This document shows positions 8,892 through 16,916 of a DNA stretch of 64,000 nt, piece after piece. This DNA comes from Streptomyces griseocarneus (GTDB lineage: Bacteria; Actinomycetota; Actinomycetes; Streptomycetales; Streptomycetaceae): positions 94,394 to 158,393 of the forward strand of contig PENC01000017.1 in NCBI GenBank assembly GCA_003674045.1, in the 5' to 3' direction. Numbering within the stretch: the stretch's first letter is position 1; the number at the start of each line of letters is the position of its first letter. Under the pieces are notes generated by a model, which was given only the letters and a program-made list of their open reading frames with translations, did not search any database and was not told where the DNA came from. The translations under genes were made by a program, and so were the position numbers.

Positions 8892-10214
8892 GTGAAAGGT
8901 TCCGCACTGGAAGCGGCCGTGCTGGCCGACATCGCCCTCGTCCTGCTCATCGGAGTCGCGCTCACCCCGGTACGGGCCCGCCTGCGGCAGCCGGCCGTCG
9001 TCGCCGAGATCGCCGCCGGGCTCCTGCTGGGGCCGAGCGTGCTCGGGCTTCTGCCCGGCAATCTGCCCGGCCTGCTCTTCCCCGAGGAGGTCCGGTCGCA
9101 TCTGTCGGTGATCGCGCAGGTCGGGATCGCCCTGTTCATGTTCGCCGCGGGCTGGGAACTCGACTTCCAGGCCCTGCGCGGCCGCGGGCGCTCCGTGCTC
9201 GCCGTCACCACCGCGTCCCTGGTCGTTCCCTTCGCCCTGGCGGTCGCGCTGGCCCTCGCCCTCCTCGCGGTACGGCCCGCGCACACAGGCTCCGCGCCTT
9301 CGCCGCTGCTCTTCGCGCCGTTCCTGGGCATCGTCCTGTCGGTCAGCGCCCTGTCCGTGCTCATCCGCATCATCGGCGAGAACCGCCTGACGGCCACTCC
9401 GGTCGGAACCATGGCCACTGCCTGCGGTGCCATCACCGAGGTCGTCGCGTGGTGCGCGGTGGTCACCCTGGTCACCGCCGCCCAGGGGCTCGACACCGGT
9501 GGCCTCGTCCTCACCCTGGTCCGCATCGCGGCCTACGCCCTGGTCATGACGCTCGCCGTCCGTCCGGCCCTCCGTGCTCTCCTCGGCCGCCACCGACCGC
9601 ACGGCAGTCGGCCCTGGCTGCTGATCCTGGCTGTCAGCAGCGGCGTCTTCCTCTCCGCCTGGTGCACCACCTGGCTGGGCATCCACGCCGTCATCGGCGC
9701 CTTCGCCTTCGGCCTGGCCATGCCGCGCGACCTCGCCCCCGGCCTGCGCCACGCCGTCGAGGACCCGCTGCGCACCATGGGCGCCCTGCTCGTGCCCGTC
9801 TTCTTCGCCCTCACCGGCCTGACCGTCGACGTCACGGATCTTGGCCCGCACGGTCTGCTCGCCCTCGTCGCCTTCCTCGCCGTGGCCTGGGGAGGGAAAT
9901 TCGCCGGGGCCGCCCTCACCGCCCGCCTCCTCCGGCTGCCCTGGCGCGACGCGGCGATGCTGGGGGCCCTGGTCAACACCAAAGGGCTGAGCGAAATCAT
10001 CATGCTTACGCTCGGCCGCGACGCCGGACTCATCGACGGCCACCTGTTCACCGCCCTCCTGCTCACCGCGCTGACGGCGACGGCTCTCGTCAACCCCGTC
10101 GTACGCCACCTGACCGGTACGACGGCCCGGCCCGGACCGGAGGGAGTCATTCCTGCCCAGCAGCACGGAACGCCACGGGCCGTTCTGGAAGCGAGTGACG
10201 AGCACGGCGCGTAG
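8892..10214 (+). CDS. Cation/proton antiporter (CPA2/Kef-type)
   Basis: About 440 residues and roughly 12 hydrophobic segments. Typical CPA2 features are visible: RQPAVVAEIAAGLLLGPSVLG in the first third, IALFMFAAGWELDF, and near the end GAALTARLL...MLGALVNTKGLSEIIMLTLGRDAGLI, the signature of Na/K:proton exchangers. No C-terminal TrkA-N domain is attached. GTG 8892 is chosen because AGGAAGG lies 9 bases before it; ATG 8838 has a Shine-Dalgarno only 3 bases away and would add an Arg-rich leader. The ion is unknown, and such proteins also occur in actinomycete secondary-metabolite contexts. The gene stands alone. Confidence 0.85.
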   Translation: MKGSALEAAVLADIALVLLIGVALTPVRARLRQPAVVAEIAAGLLLGPSVLGLLPGNLPGLLFPEEVRSHLSVIAQVGIALFMFAAGWELDFQALRGRGRSVLAVTTASLVVPFALAVALALALLAVRPAHTGSAPSPLLFAPFLGIVLSVSALSVLIRIIGENRLTATPVGTMATACGAITEVVAWCAVVTLVTAAQGLDTGGLVLTLVRIAAYALVMTLAVRPALRALLGRHRPHGSRPWLLILAVSSGVFLSAWCTTWLGIHAVIGAFAFGLAMPRDLAPGLRHAVEDPLRTMGALLVPVFFALTGLTVDVTDLGPHGLLALVAFLAVAWGGKFAGAALTARLLRLPWRDAAMLGALVNTKGLSEIIMLTLGRDAGLIDGHLFTALLLTALTATALVNPVVRHLTGTTARPGPEGVIPAQQHGTPRAVLEASDEHGA

Positions 10215-10366
10215 CGCGTGCCGGATGACGGGTCCCCGGCGCGCGAGGGGTCGGCAACCCGCTTGCCAGGGGGCCCTTTTCCGGCGTCCCGTAGGGGTCG
10301 GATCAGGGTCCGCTCCGGGGACTTCCCCGGGGCGGCCGGGCACCGGACCGGCCTACGCTCGTGCCC

Positions 10367-11008
10367 ATGACAGCAGAGTCCCCGGAAGCGGCCCCCTGGG
10401 CCGAACAGCGCGCCTCCCACGCCGACCGCGAGAGGGTCGTACAGCGCCTCCAGCAGGCGATGGTGCAGGGCCGCCTCGAACTGCACGAGCTGGACGAACG
10501 CCTCGGGCAGGCGCTCAACGCGAAGACCCACGGCCAACTGGCCGAACTGACCGCCGATTTGCGGGGCGTCGAGGGGGAGGGCCGGGAATCCGCGCGGGAC
10601 CAGCCCCTGGTCCTCAAGGGCGGCTTCCACGGCGCGGTCCGGAGGGGCCGCTGGACGGTCCCGCCGCGTGTGATCGCCTACGGGGGCATGGGCGGCGTCA
10701 TCCTTGACTTCACCCAGGCCGAATGCCCGCTGACGGCCGTCGACCTCGACGTCCACGGCCAGATGGCGGGCGTCACGATCGTGATACCGGACGACTGGGC
10801 CGTCGGGACCGAACAGATCGACCCCGGCCCCGGCGGCGTCAAGGACAGGACCACCCCCGACCACGCCCCGGACTCTCCCCTCATCCGCCTCACCGGCACC
10901 GGTGGCCTCGCCGGCATCGTCATCCGCCATCCGAAGGCACGGGAGCGGCGCCGTCTGGAGCGCGAGTCGAGGGCGGTCCGGTCGCTGCCGACGGCTGCGA
11001 CCCGCTGA
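10367..11008 (+). CDS. DUF1707 domain protein with LiaF-like C-terminal domain
   Basis: About 213 residues. Residues about 15-65 carry the DUF1707 pattern (RASHADRERVVQRLQQAM, GRLELHELDERLGQAL, ELAELTADL), a short helical domain common in actinobacteria at the N-terminus of envelope or stress proteins. The second half (GAVRRGRWTVPPRVIAYGGMGGVILDFTQAECP) is the repetitive beta structure of LiaF/YvqF-type cell-wall-antibiotic response proteins, ending with an RR-rich cytoplasmic-looking tail. No membrane helix is visible. ATG 10367 is preferred over GTG 10361, two codons upstream. It is followed 20 bases later by a converging gene. Confidence 0.8.
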   Translation: MTAESPEAAPWAEQRASHADRERVVQRLQQAMVQGRLELHELDERLGQALNAKTHGQLAELTADLRGVEGEGRESARDQPLVLKGGFHGAVRRGRWTVPPRVIAYGGMGGVILDFTQAECPLTAVDLDVHGQMAGVTIVIPDDWAVGTEQIDPGPGGVKDRTTPDHAPDSPLIRLTGTGGLAGIVIRHPKARERRRLERESRAVRSLPTAATR

Positions 11009-11028
11009 TCGCGGCGCGGGGGTGGCCT

Positions 11029-11838
11029 TCAGGCGAGGTGCCCGTCCCGGTCGCGGATCATCGACATCAGCAGCCGGTGGGTCTCGCGGTCGGCGGCCGC
11101 GACAAGTCCGCGGCCCGACCGTCCGATCGGGGCGCCGTCGATCCCGGTGACCGTGCAGCCCGCGGCTCGGCACAGAGCGATTCCGGCGGCGAAATGGACG
11201 CTCCCTGACAGGTCGCCGCCGTCCGTGACGTACGCGGCGCGCTTGCCCGCGGCGACCCAGGCCAACGCCAGGGTCGTGGACACGACCCGGGGCCGGAGCC
11301 GTGCCGCGAAGTCGGGCCGGGCCAGCAGGTCCACGGCCCGGAAGCCGGGCGCGTTGGGAAACGGCGGGTCCAGATTGACATCCACGAGTCGTGTGGCGGG
11401 CGTGGGCGTCAGCCGGGTGTCCACGCCGTCGTGCCGCACCCGGGCGGTCTCACCGTCGGTGAAGAAGACCTCGCCGCTGAACGGGTCGGCCACCGCCGCC
11501 GGACCACCGCGCAGCGCCACGTTGACTGCCACCAGCATGTTGCCGACGGCGTAGTTCAAGGTGCCGCACAAGGGATCCACCAGCCACTGGCGCGCGGCTG
11601 CCGCGGCACCCTGCCGCCCGCCTTCCTCGCCGAGAACGGCGTCATCGGGCCGGGCGGCGCGGAGCACGCCGAGAATCGTCTCCTCCGCCTTCACGTCGGC
11701 GGCGGTGGCGAAGTCCCCGGCGCCCTTGTCGATACGGGTGAGCCGTCGGCCGTACAGGGTGCGTACGACGTCCGCGCCCGCACGCGCCGCGGTTGTCGCG
11801 ATCTCGGCATCATCAGGACTCGCGCAGGAGTTGGCCAT
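11029..11838 (-). CDS. Inositol-monophosphatase family protein with Cys at a metal site
   Basis: About 269 residues of the FIG superfamily of Mg-dependent sugar phosphatases. Expected motifs are present: FATAADVKAEETI, LGEEGG (metal-binding Glu), the central WLVDPLCGTLNYAVGN and a C-terminal GDLSGSVHFAAGIALCRAAG. In the central motif the usual DPxDGT reads DPLCGT with Cys91 in the place of the second metal-binding Asp, and the late WDxxA motif is GSVHFAA. Activity on inositol phosphates is therefore doubtful; I recall actinomycete relatives with the same Cys, so it is likely a stable subfamily. Start ATG 11838 gives MANSCASPD; ATG 11847 is three codons earlier. The much longer upstream frame overlaps the next gene and is not supported. 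Confidence 0.7.
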   Translation of the reverse strand: MANSCASPDDAEIATTAARAGADVVRTLYGRRLTRIDKGAGDFATAADVKAEETILGVLRAARPDDAVLGEEGGRQGAAAAARQWLVDPLCGTLNYAVGNMLVAVNVALRGGPAAVADPFSGEVFFTDGETARVRHDGVDTRLTPTPATRLVDVNLDPPFPNAPGFRAVDLLARPDFAARLRPRVVSTTLALAWVAAGKRAAYVTDGGDLSGSVHFAAGIALCRAAGCTVTGIDGAPIGRSGRGLVAAADRETHRLLMSMIRDRDGHLA

Positions 11839-11974
11839 GTGGCGCATGGTAGCGAGAGGTGATCCGTGCACGGGCCGGTGCCCCGACGGCCCGTCGGGCA
11901 GGTTCGTCGGGGCACCGTGGCCGCGGCGTACCGCAGCGCGTCGTTCACGGTCGTCCGACGCCGCGACGCCCGCG

Positions 11975-12469
11975 TCAGGCGCTTCGCGCCGCCTCGAGCC
12001 GTTCGGCCGCACGCTCGCCGCGCCGGGCCACCGGCTCGACGCCGTGGGCCTTGCCGAGTCCTTGCACCGGCATGCCGGAGTAGATCGACTCGTACGAACC
12101 GGCCGGCACGATGTACGTCTCGTGCCAGATGCCGACGGCTCCCTCACTGCTCCGCGCCTGCCGGTTGAACGCCGTCCACGCGGGGCGGTGTTCCTTGTTC
12201 CGGTCCGAGGCGTAGGCGAGCAGCTTCTCGCGGGACTCCCAGTACTGGACGACGGTGCGGTCCCTCGGGCTGCCGGCGAGCAGCTGGTAGCCCAGCAGCC
12301 CGCTGTTCCCGTCGCGCGAGAGCTCCTTGATCATGCGCGGCATCGCGCGGAGCGCGGGCAGCCAGTGCCGCACCGCCCGCCAGCGGTTGATCCGCATTCC
12401 GATCAGGAAGACGACCACGTCCCCTTCGGCCGCGGCGGTGACCCGTCCCGGTATCGGCTCTACAGGCAT
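11975..12469 (-). CDS. DUF4188 domain protein
   Basis: A 164-residue cytosolic protein with the DUF4188 pattern: VTAAAEGDVVVFLIGMRINRWRAVRHWLPALRAMPRMIKEL, then VVQYWESREKLLAYA and HRPAWTAFNR, GAVGIWHETY. The fold is a ferredoxin-like dimeric alpha-beta barrel as in heme-degrading or monooxygenase-like proteins; some relatives are described as phenylacetaldoxime-dehydratase-like, but no heme ligand can be assigned safely. It is divergent from a MerR-family gene starting 63 bases away with a perfect 19-bp palindrome between them, so it is very probably the main target of that regulator. Confidence 0.75.
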   Translation of the reverse strand: MPVEPIPGRVTAAAEGDVVVFLIGMRINRWRAVRHWLPALRAMPRMIKELSRDGNSGLLGYQLLAGSPRDRTVVQYWESREKLLAYASDRNKEHRPAWTAFNRQARSSEGAVGIWHETYIVPAGSYESIYSGMPVQGLGKAHGVEPVARRGERAAERLEAARSA

Positions 12470-12490
12470 GACACTTCCCCCCAGGATTAT

Positions 12491-12509
12491 TGGATAGCGT
12501 CGCTATCCA
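12491..12509. promoter_or_regulatory. Perfect 19-bp palindrome, probable MerR operator
   Basis: TGGATAGCGTCGCTATCCA is a perfect inverted repeat centred on base 12500, and a further half-site (TTGGATAG) follows at 12513-12519. It lies between the divergent DUF4188 gene (start 12469) and the MerR gene (start 12533). MerR proteins bind such dyads between the -35 and -10 of their target promoter, so this is the likely shared operator; binding has not been shown. Confidence 0.75.
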
Positions 12510-12532
12510 TGCTTGGATAGTGCCACTCCCCG

Positions 12533-13216
12533 ATGAAGGGCGCAAGCGGAATGCGACTGGCGGAACTGAGCGAACGCAGTGGTGTGTCCACCGCCACCAT
12601 CAAGTACTACTTGCGTGAAGGGCTGTTGCAGCCCGGCCGCAGGGTCTCCGCCACCCAGGCCGAGTACGACGGCGCGCACTTGCGCCGTCTGCGCCTGGTG
12701 AGAGCCCTGATCCAACTGGGAAAGGTGCCGGTGGCCACGGCCCGTGAGGTGATCGCCGCCGCCGAGGACGAGTCCCTGGACCACCATCTGCGGCTCGGCG
12801 CGGCCACGTGGGCGCTGCCGCACGGCCCGGAGCCCGGCGAGGGCGATCCGGAGGCCGATGCGGCGGGCCGCACCGTGGCGGAACTGCTCGAACACATCGG
12901 CTGGCAGTTCGGCCAGGAGGCTGGAGAACTGTCCCCCGCCTATCGCAAACTGGTCACGGCGGTCGCCGCGCTGAGACGTCTCGACTACCCCTGCGACGTC
13001 GCGCACCTGCTGCCCTACGCGCGGCTCGCCGCGCGGCTCGCGGTCACGGACATGGACCTGGTCGAGGAACAGCCCACGGAGGCCGGGCAGATCGAGGCGG
13101 CCGTCGCGCTGACGGTCCTCTACGAGCCCGTACTGCTGAGTCTGCGCCGCCTCGCGCACGCCGAGGAGTCCGCCCGCCGCTTCACGGACGGGGGCACGGG
13201 CGGGGGCGAGGTGTGA
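12533..13216 (+). CDS. MerR family transcriptional regulator
   Basis: A 227-residue regulator. The first 75 residues are a MerR winged helix (LAELSERSGVSTATIKYYLREGLLQPGR...YDGAHLRRLRLVRALIQLGKVPV). The C-terminal 140 residues are helical and lack the Cys set of metal-sensing MerR proteins, so a small organic effector is more likely; a TipA-type antibiotic-binding domain is not evident. ATG 12533 is close to the half-site GGATAG and has no clear ribosome site, so the transcript may be leaderless; ATG 12551 is the alternative. It faces the DUF4188 gene across the palindrome at 12491-12509 and probably also represses or activates itself. Confidence 0.8.
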   Translation: MKGASGMRLAELSERSGVSTATIKYYLREGLLQPGRRVSATQAEYDGAHLRRLRLVRALIQLGKVPVATAREVIAAAEDESLDHHLRLGAATWALPHGPEPGEGDPEADAAGRTVAELLEHIGWQFGQEAGELSPAYRKLVTAVAALRRLDYPCDVAHLLPYARLAARLAVTDMDLVEEQPTEAGQIEAAVALTVLYEPVLLSLRRLAHAEESARRFTDGGTGGGEV

Positions 13217-13298
13217 GGATCCCCGGCGCGCCGGGAACTCTTCTGCCCCGTCGGGCCGTTGCCCTCCTGTCGGAAACAGCTCGACGAGGGGGGATGAG

Positions 13299-13463
13299 AT
13301 GTTCGACGTGATGGAAGACGTGTTCTGCCCCGGGCGCAAGCACATCAGGATCGAGCGTGAACGCCAGGAGATGTGCCTCGACGACATCGGGGACGCCGAC
13401 CCCGGGAAGGGGCCGATCGACCTGGACTCGGGACATGTGACCATACGCCTCGGCCGGGGGTGA
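13299..13463 (+). CDS. Small DUF6191-like protein (54 aa)
   Basis: A 54-residue gene with a strong ribosome site (GAGGGGGG 5-12 bases before the ATG). The product begins MFDVMEDVFCPGRKH, continues with an Arg/Glu-rich stretch and DDIGDADPGKGPIDLDSG, and ends in a short beta-like tail. I recognise this as the actinobacterial DUF6191 family, small soluble proteins of unknown role with the conserved pieces PGRKH and DPGxGPIDL. It stands alone between the MerR gene and an alpha/beta hydrolase. Confidence 0.7.
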   Translation: MFDVMEDVFCPGRKHIRIERERQEMCLDDIGDADPGKGPIDLDSGHVTIRLGRG

Positions 13464-13540
13464 CCCGGCGGGGGAGCGGCGAGTGGGGCCGTGACGCCGG
13501 GGGAAGGTAACGGCCGTCACTCCACCCGACGGGAGCTCCC

Positions 13541-14296
13541 ATGGCCATCAGCCACCGCACCATCGGCACCGGCGCGCACAAGGTCCTGGTCCTGCACGAC
13601 TGGTTCGGCACCAGCGCGGCCTGGGGTCCCTTCCTCGACCACCTCGACCCGGAGACCTTCGGTTACGCCTTCCTCGACTACCGCGGCTACGGCGACCGGC
13701 GGGAGACGCCGGGCGAGTTCACGCTCGCCGAGATCGCCGCCGACGGGCTCGCCCTCGCCGACCAGCTGGGCTGGGAGACGTTCTCCGTGGTCGGGCACTC
13801 GATGGGCGGCAAGGCGGCGCAGCGCGTCCTCGCCGAGGTCCCCGGCCGGGTGCGCAAGCTGGTCGGGGTGGCGCCGGTCCCCGCGAGCGCCTATCCGCTG
13901 GAGGGCGACGCGTACGACCTCTTCCACGGCGCGGCGCACAGTCCGGCCAATCGCCGGACCATCCTCGACCTGGTCACCGGACACCGGGCGTGCGGCCGCT
14001 GGCTGGACGCGATGACGGCCCGTTCGGTGTCCGTCTCCCGGCCGGAGGCCTTCGCCGCCTACCTGACCGACTGGACCACCCAGGACTTCGCCGCCAAGGT
14101 GGCCGGCAGCGCTCTCCCGGTGAAGGTCTTCGTCGGCGAGCACGACCTCGCCCTGACCGCCGAGACGATGCGCGGCACCTGGCTGGCCCACTATCCGCAG
14201 GCCGAGCTGGAGATCCTGGCCAACTCGGGCCACTACCCGATGCACGAGGTCCCGGTGGCCTTCGCGACCGCCCTGGAGGCCTTCCTGCGTGCCTGA
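13541..14296 (+). CDS. Alpha/beta hydrolase
   Basis: A complete 251-residue alpha/beta-hydrolase-fold enzyme: oxyanion region VLHDWFGTSAAW, nucleophile elbow GHSMGG with Ser87, acid in FVGEHDL and a C-terminal NSGHYPMHE histidine. The lid is short and helical. The family includes esterases, C-C hydrolases and perhydrolase-type enzymes; the substrate is not inferable from the neighbours. The ATG follows GACGGGAGCTCCC, which supplies a weak ribosome site. There is no signal peptide, so it is cytosolic. Confidence 0.8.
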   Translation: MAISHRTIGTGAHKVLVLHDWFGTSAAWGPFLDHLDPETFGYAFLDYRGYGDRRETPGEFTLAEIAADGLALADQLGWETFSVVGHSMGGKAAQRVLAEVPGRVRKLVGVAPVPASAYPLEGDAYDLFHGAAHSPANRRTILDLVTGHRACGRWLDAMTARSVSVSRPEAFAAYLTDWTTQDFAAKVAGSALPVKVFVGEHDLALTAETMRGTWLAHYPQAELEILANSGHYPMHEVPVAFATALEAFLRA

Positions 14297-14482
14297 CCGC
14301 CCGGGGGCGCCGGCGATCGGTGCCCCTGGCCGATCCGGCGGGCGGCTCCCGTCCGGCACGGCCCGCGGCCCGCCTCGGGCCAGGGCCGGAGTGCCGAACG
14401 CCACTTTTACCGATCTTTACGAAAATCTGACCATAGGCGTTACGGTGTTCCCCAGAGGTGATCTTGCTGGGGGGAGCACACC

Positions 14483-15739
14483 GTGGAACGGCTTGGCATA
14501 GGCATGGGCTGGCGCCCGGACATCGACCTGCTCGTCGAGCGCATGCCCGGTCTCGACTGGGTCGAGGTCGTCGCCGAGAACATCTGCCCCACCCATCTTC
14601 CGGAGTCGCTGCGGCTGCTCCGCGAGCGCGGTCTCGCCATCGTGCCGCACGGTGTCGGCCTCGGGCTGGGCGGGGCCGGACGCCCCGACCCGGACCGACT
14701 GGCCGCCCTCGCGGACCGGACCGTCGCGCTGGGTTCCCCGCTCGTCTCCGAACACGTGGCGTTCGTCCGGGCCGGATCGCCGGTCCTGGAGGCCGGGCAC
14801 CTGCTGCCCGTGCCCCGCACGCGCGAGGCGCTCGCCGTCGTCGCCGAGAACGTCCGGATCGCGCAGGACGCCCTGCCGGTGCCGCTGGCCCTGGAGAACA
14901 CCTCCGCCCTCTTCGCCTGGCCCGAGGATGAGCTGACGGAGGCTCAGTTCCTCGCCGAGCTGGTCGAACGGACCGGGGTGCGGCTCCTCGTGGACGTCGC
15001 GAACCTCCACGCGAACCACGTCAACTTCGGCGCCGACCCCGTCCGCGCGCTCGACGACCTGCCGCTGCACGCCGTCGCGTACGCGCACATAGCGGGCGGC
15101 ATCGAGCGCGACGGCTTCTGGCACGACACCCACGCCCACCCGCTGACCGAACCGGTCCTGGACGTCCTCGCCGCCCTCCGCGCCCGCACCGACCCGCCCG
15201 GCGTCCTCCTGGAACGCGACGGCAACTACCCGATGGCCCAGGAGCTCTCCCGTGAACTCGACGCCATCCGCGCGGTGCTCGGCTCCGGGCCCGCGGAGCC
15301 CGGGGCGACGGCTGTACCGGATGGTGCCCGGCCGACGACCGGGACGCCCGACGACACCCCCGCGGACGCCCACCGCCCCCGCCTCGCCCGCGCACAGGGC
15401 GAGGTGCTCGCCGCCCTCACCGCCGGGGCGCCCGCGCCGGAGCGCTTCGACGCGGAGCGCCTGGCCGCCGCGTCCCGCGCCCTCGCCGCCAAACGCCACG
15501 AGGTGGCCTCCCGGATCGCCCCGGAGGTGACCGAGGGCGCACGACAGGACTTCATCTACTGGGCCAGGACCAACCCGCTGCGGGGCGGCGCCCGCGCGGA
15601 CACGGCCGCCTTCGCCCGGCACCTCCTGGCCCGCGGCGGCCTGCCCACCGCCCGCCGCCGCGCCCTGCGGCGCCGCCTCCGGCAGCTCGCCCCCCGCCCC
15701 GCATTCCCCGGCATCCTCGGAAGGAAGGTCACTCCGTGA
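14483..15739 (+). CDS. DUF692 multinuclear iron oxidase (MNIO, MbnB/TglH class) with fused SCO6045-like C-terminal domain
   Basis: A 418-residue protein. Residues 1-275 are a DUF692 TIM barrel: GIGMGWRPD at the start, then SEHVAF, LALENTS, LVDVANLHANHVN, AYAHIAGG, DTHAHP and LLERDGN, which provide the His/Asp/Glu/Asn iron ligands expected of the MbnB/TglH/ChrH family. Those enzymes oxidise Cys or Asp in ribosomal peptides. Residues about 299-405 (ARAQGEVLAALTAG, AAASRALAAKRHEVASRIAPEV, ARTNPLRGGARADTAAFARHLLA) resemble stand-alone SCO6045-type proteins, so a partner domain seems fused. GTG 14483 follows GGGGGGAG. The stop overlaps the GTG of the next gene (GTGA), tightly linking enzyme and the Ser/Gly/Cys-tailed membrane protein, its probable substrate. 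Confidence 0.8.
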   Translation: MERLGIGMGWRPDIDLLVERMPGLDWVEVVAENICPTHLPESLRLLRERGLAIVPHGVGLGLGGAGRPDPDRLAALADRTVALGSPLVSEHVAFVRAGSPVLEAGHLLPVPRTREALAVVAENVRIAQDALPVPLALENTSALFAWPEDELTEAQFLAELVERTGVRLLVDVANLHANHVNFGADPVRALDDLPLHAVAYAHIAGGIERDGFWHDTHAHPLTEPVLDVLAALRARTDPPGVLLERDGNYPMAQELSRELDAIRAVLGSGPAEPGATAVPDGARPTTGTPDDTPADAHRPRLARAQGEVLAALTAGAPAPERFDAERLAAASRALAAKRHEVASRIAPEVTEGARQDFIYWARTNPLRGGARADTAAFARHLLARGGLPTARRRALRRRLRQLAPRPAFPGILGRKVTP

Positions 15740-16830
15740 GTTACGAGTACGTCTGTCTGGCGGCCTTCTGGCTGCTGGTGGCCGCCTGCGCCGGCTACGG
15801 CGCCGCAGCGCGTGCCAAGGCCGTAAGCGCCTACGGATACAAAGTCATGCCGGTCGTCTCCCTGGAGAAGGAGAAAGAGGAGGAGACCGGCCCGGCCACC
15901 CGGCAAGTGCTGGAGCTGGCCTGGATGAACGGCGGCCCCGGCCGGGTCGTGGACACCGCGATCGCCGCCATGCACCAGGACGGGCAGCTGCAGCTCACCC
16001 GCAAGGGCAAGGTCCACCTCCCGAGCGGCAGCAAGGCACGCACGGAGGTGGAACACGCCGTCCGGCGCGCGCACGCCGAAGCCGGGCGTGGTGCCTCGCC
16101 CACGCTCGCCGGGCTGCGGGTGCTGGCCGTCGCCCGGCAGGAGGTGCGCGACATCGGGAACGACCTGGCCAGGCGCGGCCTCTCCTACACCCGTGCGCAG
16201 CGGAAGGGCTTCCGGCACGGCCGGCGCCTGCTCTGGGTACTGCGGTGGCTCCCGCTGGCCTGGCTCCTGCTCTTCTTCGTGGACCACTCCCCGAGGGAGG
16301 TCGGCAACCTGGTCTTCGCCGTGCTGCTGGCCCTGTCCGCCTACGCCGCCCACCAGGTGCGCAGGCGCGTCCTGCCCGCGCCCGACGCCCGTACCCCGGC
16401 CGCGCAGGACGTCGAGCGGCGGACGCGGCAGGCGTACACGCCCGCCGTGACCCCCGCGGCCGCGAGCACCGGTGTCGGTGTCGGCGTGGCCGTCGGCCTC
16501 GGGCTGGCGGCGCTGGTCGGCCTGGCGCTGGACGGCCCGGAAGCCGTGGCGGACGAAGAACTGCGGGACCAGCTGGCCAGGGCCGCCGACAGCACCGGCT
16601 CGGGCATCACCGAACTCTTCGGCGGCTGGGGCGGCGACAATTGGAGTGGCGGCAGCTGGAGCGGCGGCAGTTGGAGTGGCGGGGGCGGGGGCAGCAGCGG
16701 CTGGAGCTGCGCGAGCTCCGGCGACAGCGGGTCGTCCGGCGACAGCGGCTCAAGTGACAGCGGCAGCTGTTCGAGCAGCAGTAGCTGCGGAAGCAGCTGT
16801 GGGGGCGGCTGCGGCGGCGGTGGCGACTGA
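15736..16830 (+). CDS. TIGR04222 membrane protein with Ser/Gly/Cys-rich C-terminal tail
   Basis: A 364-residue membrane protein: hydrophobic segments near residues 5-27, 166-184, 190-208 and about 250-270, with a basic soluble domain between the first two (PATRQVLELAWMNGG, DTAIAAMHQDGQLQL), which is the TIGR04222 pattern. From about residue 294 the chain becomes low complexity: three WSGG repeats, then Gly/Ser/Asp and five cysteines in the last 35 residues, ending GGGCGGGGD. TIGR04222 proteins characteristically carry such a tail. The gene overlaps the stop of the MNIO gene by GTGA, so they are made together. I infer the tail is oxidatively modified by that enzyme, but this is not known. A strong hairpin follows the stop. 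Confidence 0.8.
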   Translation: MSYEYVCLAAFWLLVAACAGYGAAARAKAVSAYGYKVMPVVSLEKEKEEETGPATRQVLELAWMNGGPGRVVDTAIAAMHQDGQLQLTRKGKVHLPSGSKARTEVEHAVRRAHAEAGRGASPTLAGLRVLAVARQEVRDIGNDLARRGLSYTRAQRKGFRHGRRLLWVLRWLPLAWLLLFFVDHSPREVGNLVFAVLLALSAYAAHQVRRRVLPAPDARTPAAQDVERRTRQAYTPAVTPAAASTGVGVGVAVGLGLAALVGLALDGPEAVADEELRDQLARAADSTGSGITELFGGWGGDNWSGGSWSGGSWSGGGGGSSGWSCASSGDSGSSGDSGSSDSGSCSSSSSCGSSCGGGCGGGGD

Positions 16831-16862
16831 GCGCTCACGTGGCGGAGCCGCACCAGGTCACA

Positions 16863-16891
16863 GGCCCGCGCCCCTTACGGGGGCGCGGGCC
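16863..16891. terminator. Strong hairpin between convergent genes
   Basis: GGCCCGCGCCCC and GGGGCGCGGGCC form a perfect 12-bp GC stem around a 5-base loop (TTACG). It lies between the TIGR04222 gene and the converging glycosyltransferase gene and likely terminates both. There is no T-run, as is usual in high-GC actinomycetes. Confidence 0.8.
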
Positions 16892-16916
16892 ACTGTGCAC
16901 ACCCGCGCACCCGGCC

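Noticed and set aside
8766..10343. A 525-codon minus-strand frame opposite the antiporter
   Set aside because: No family, repetitive Gly/Glu/Arg content, and a clear membrane-protein gene lies on the plus strand.
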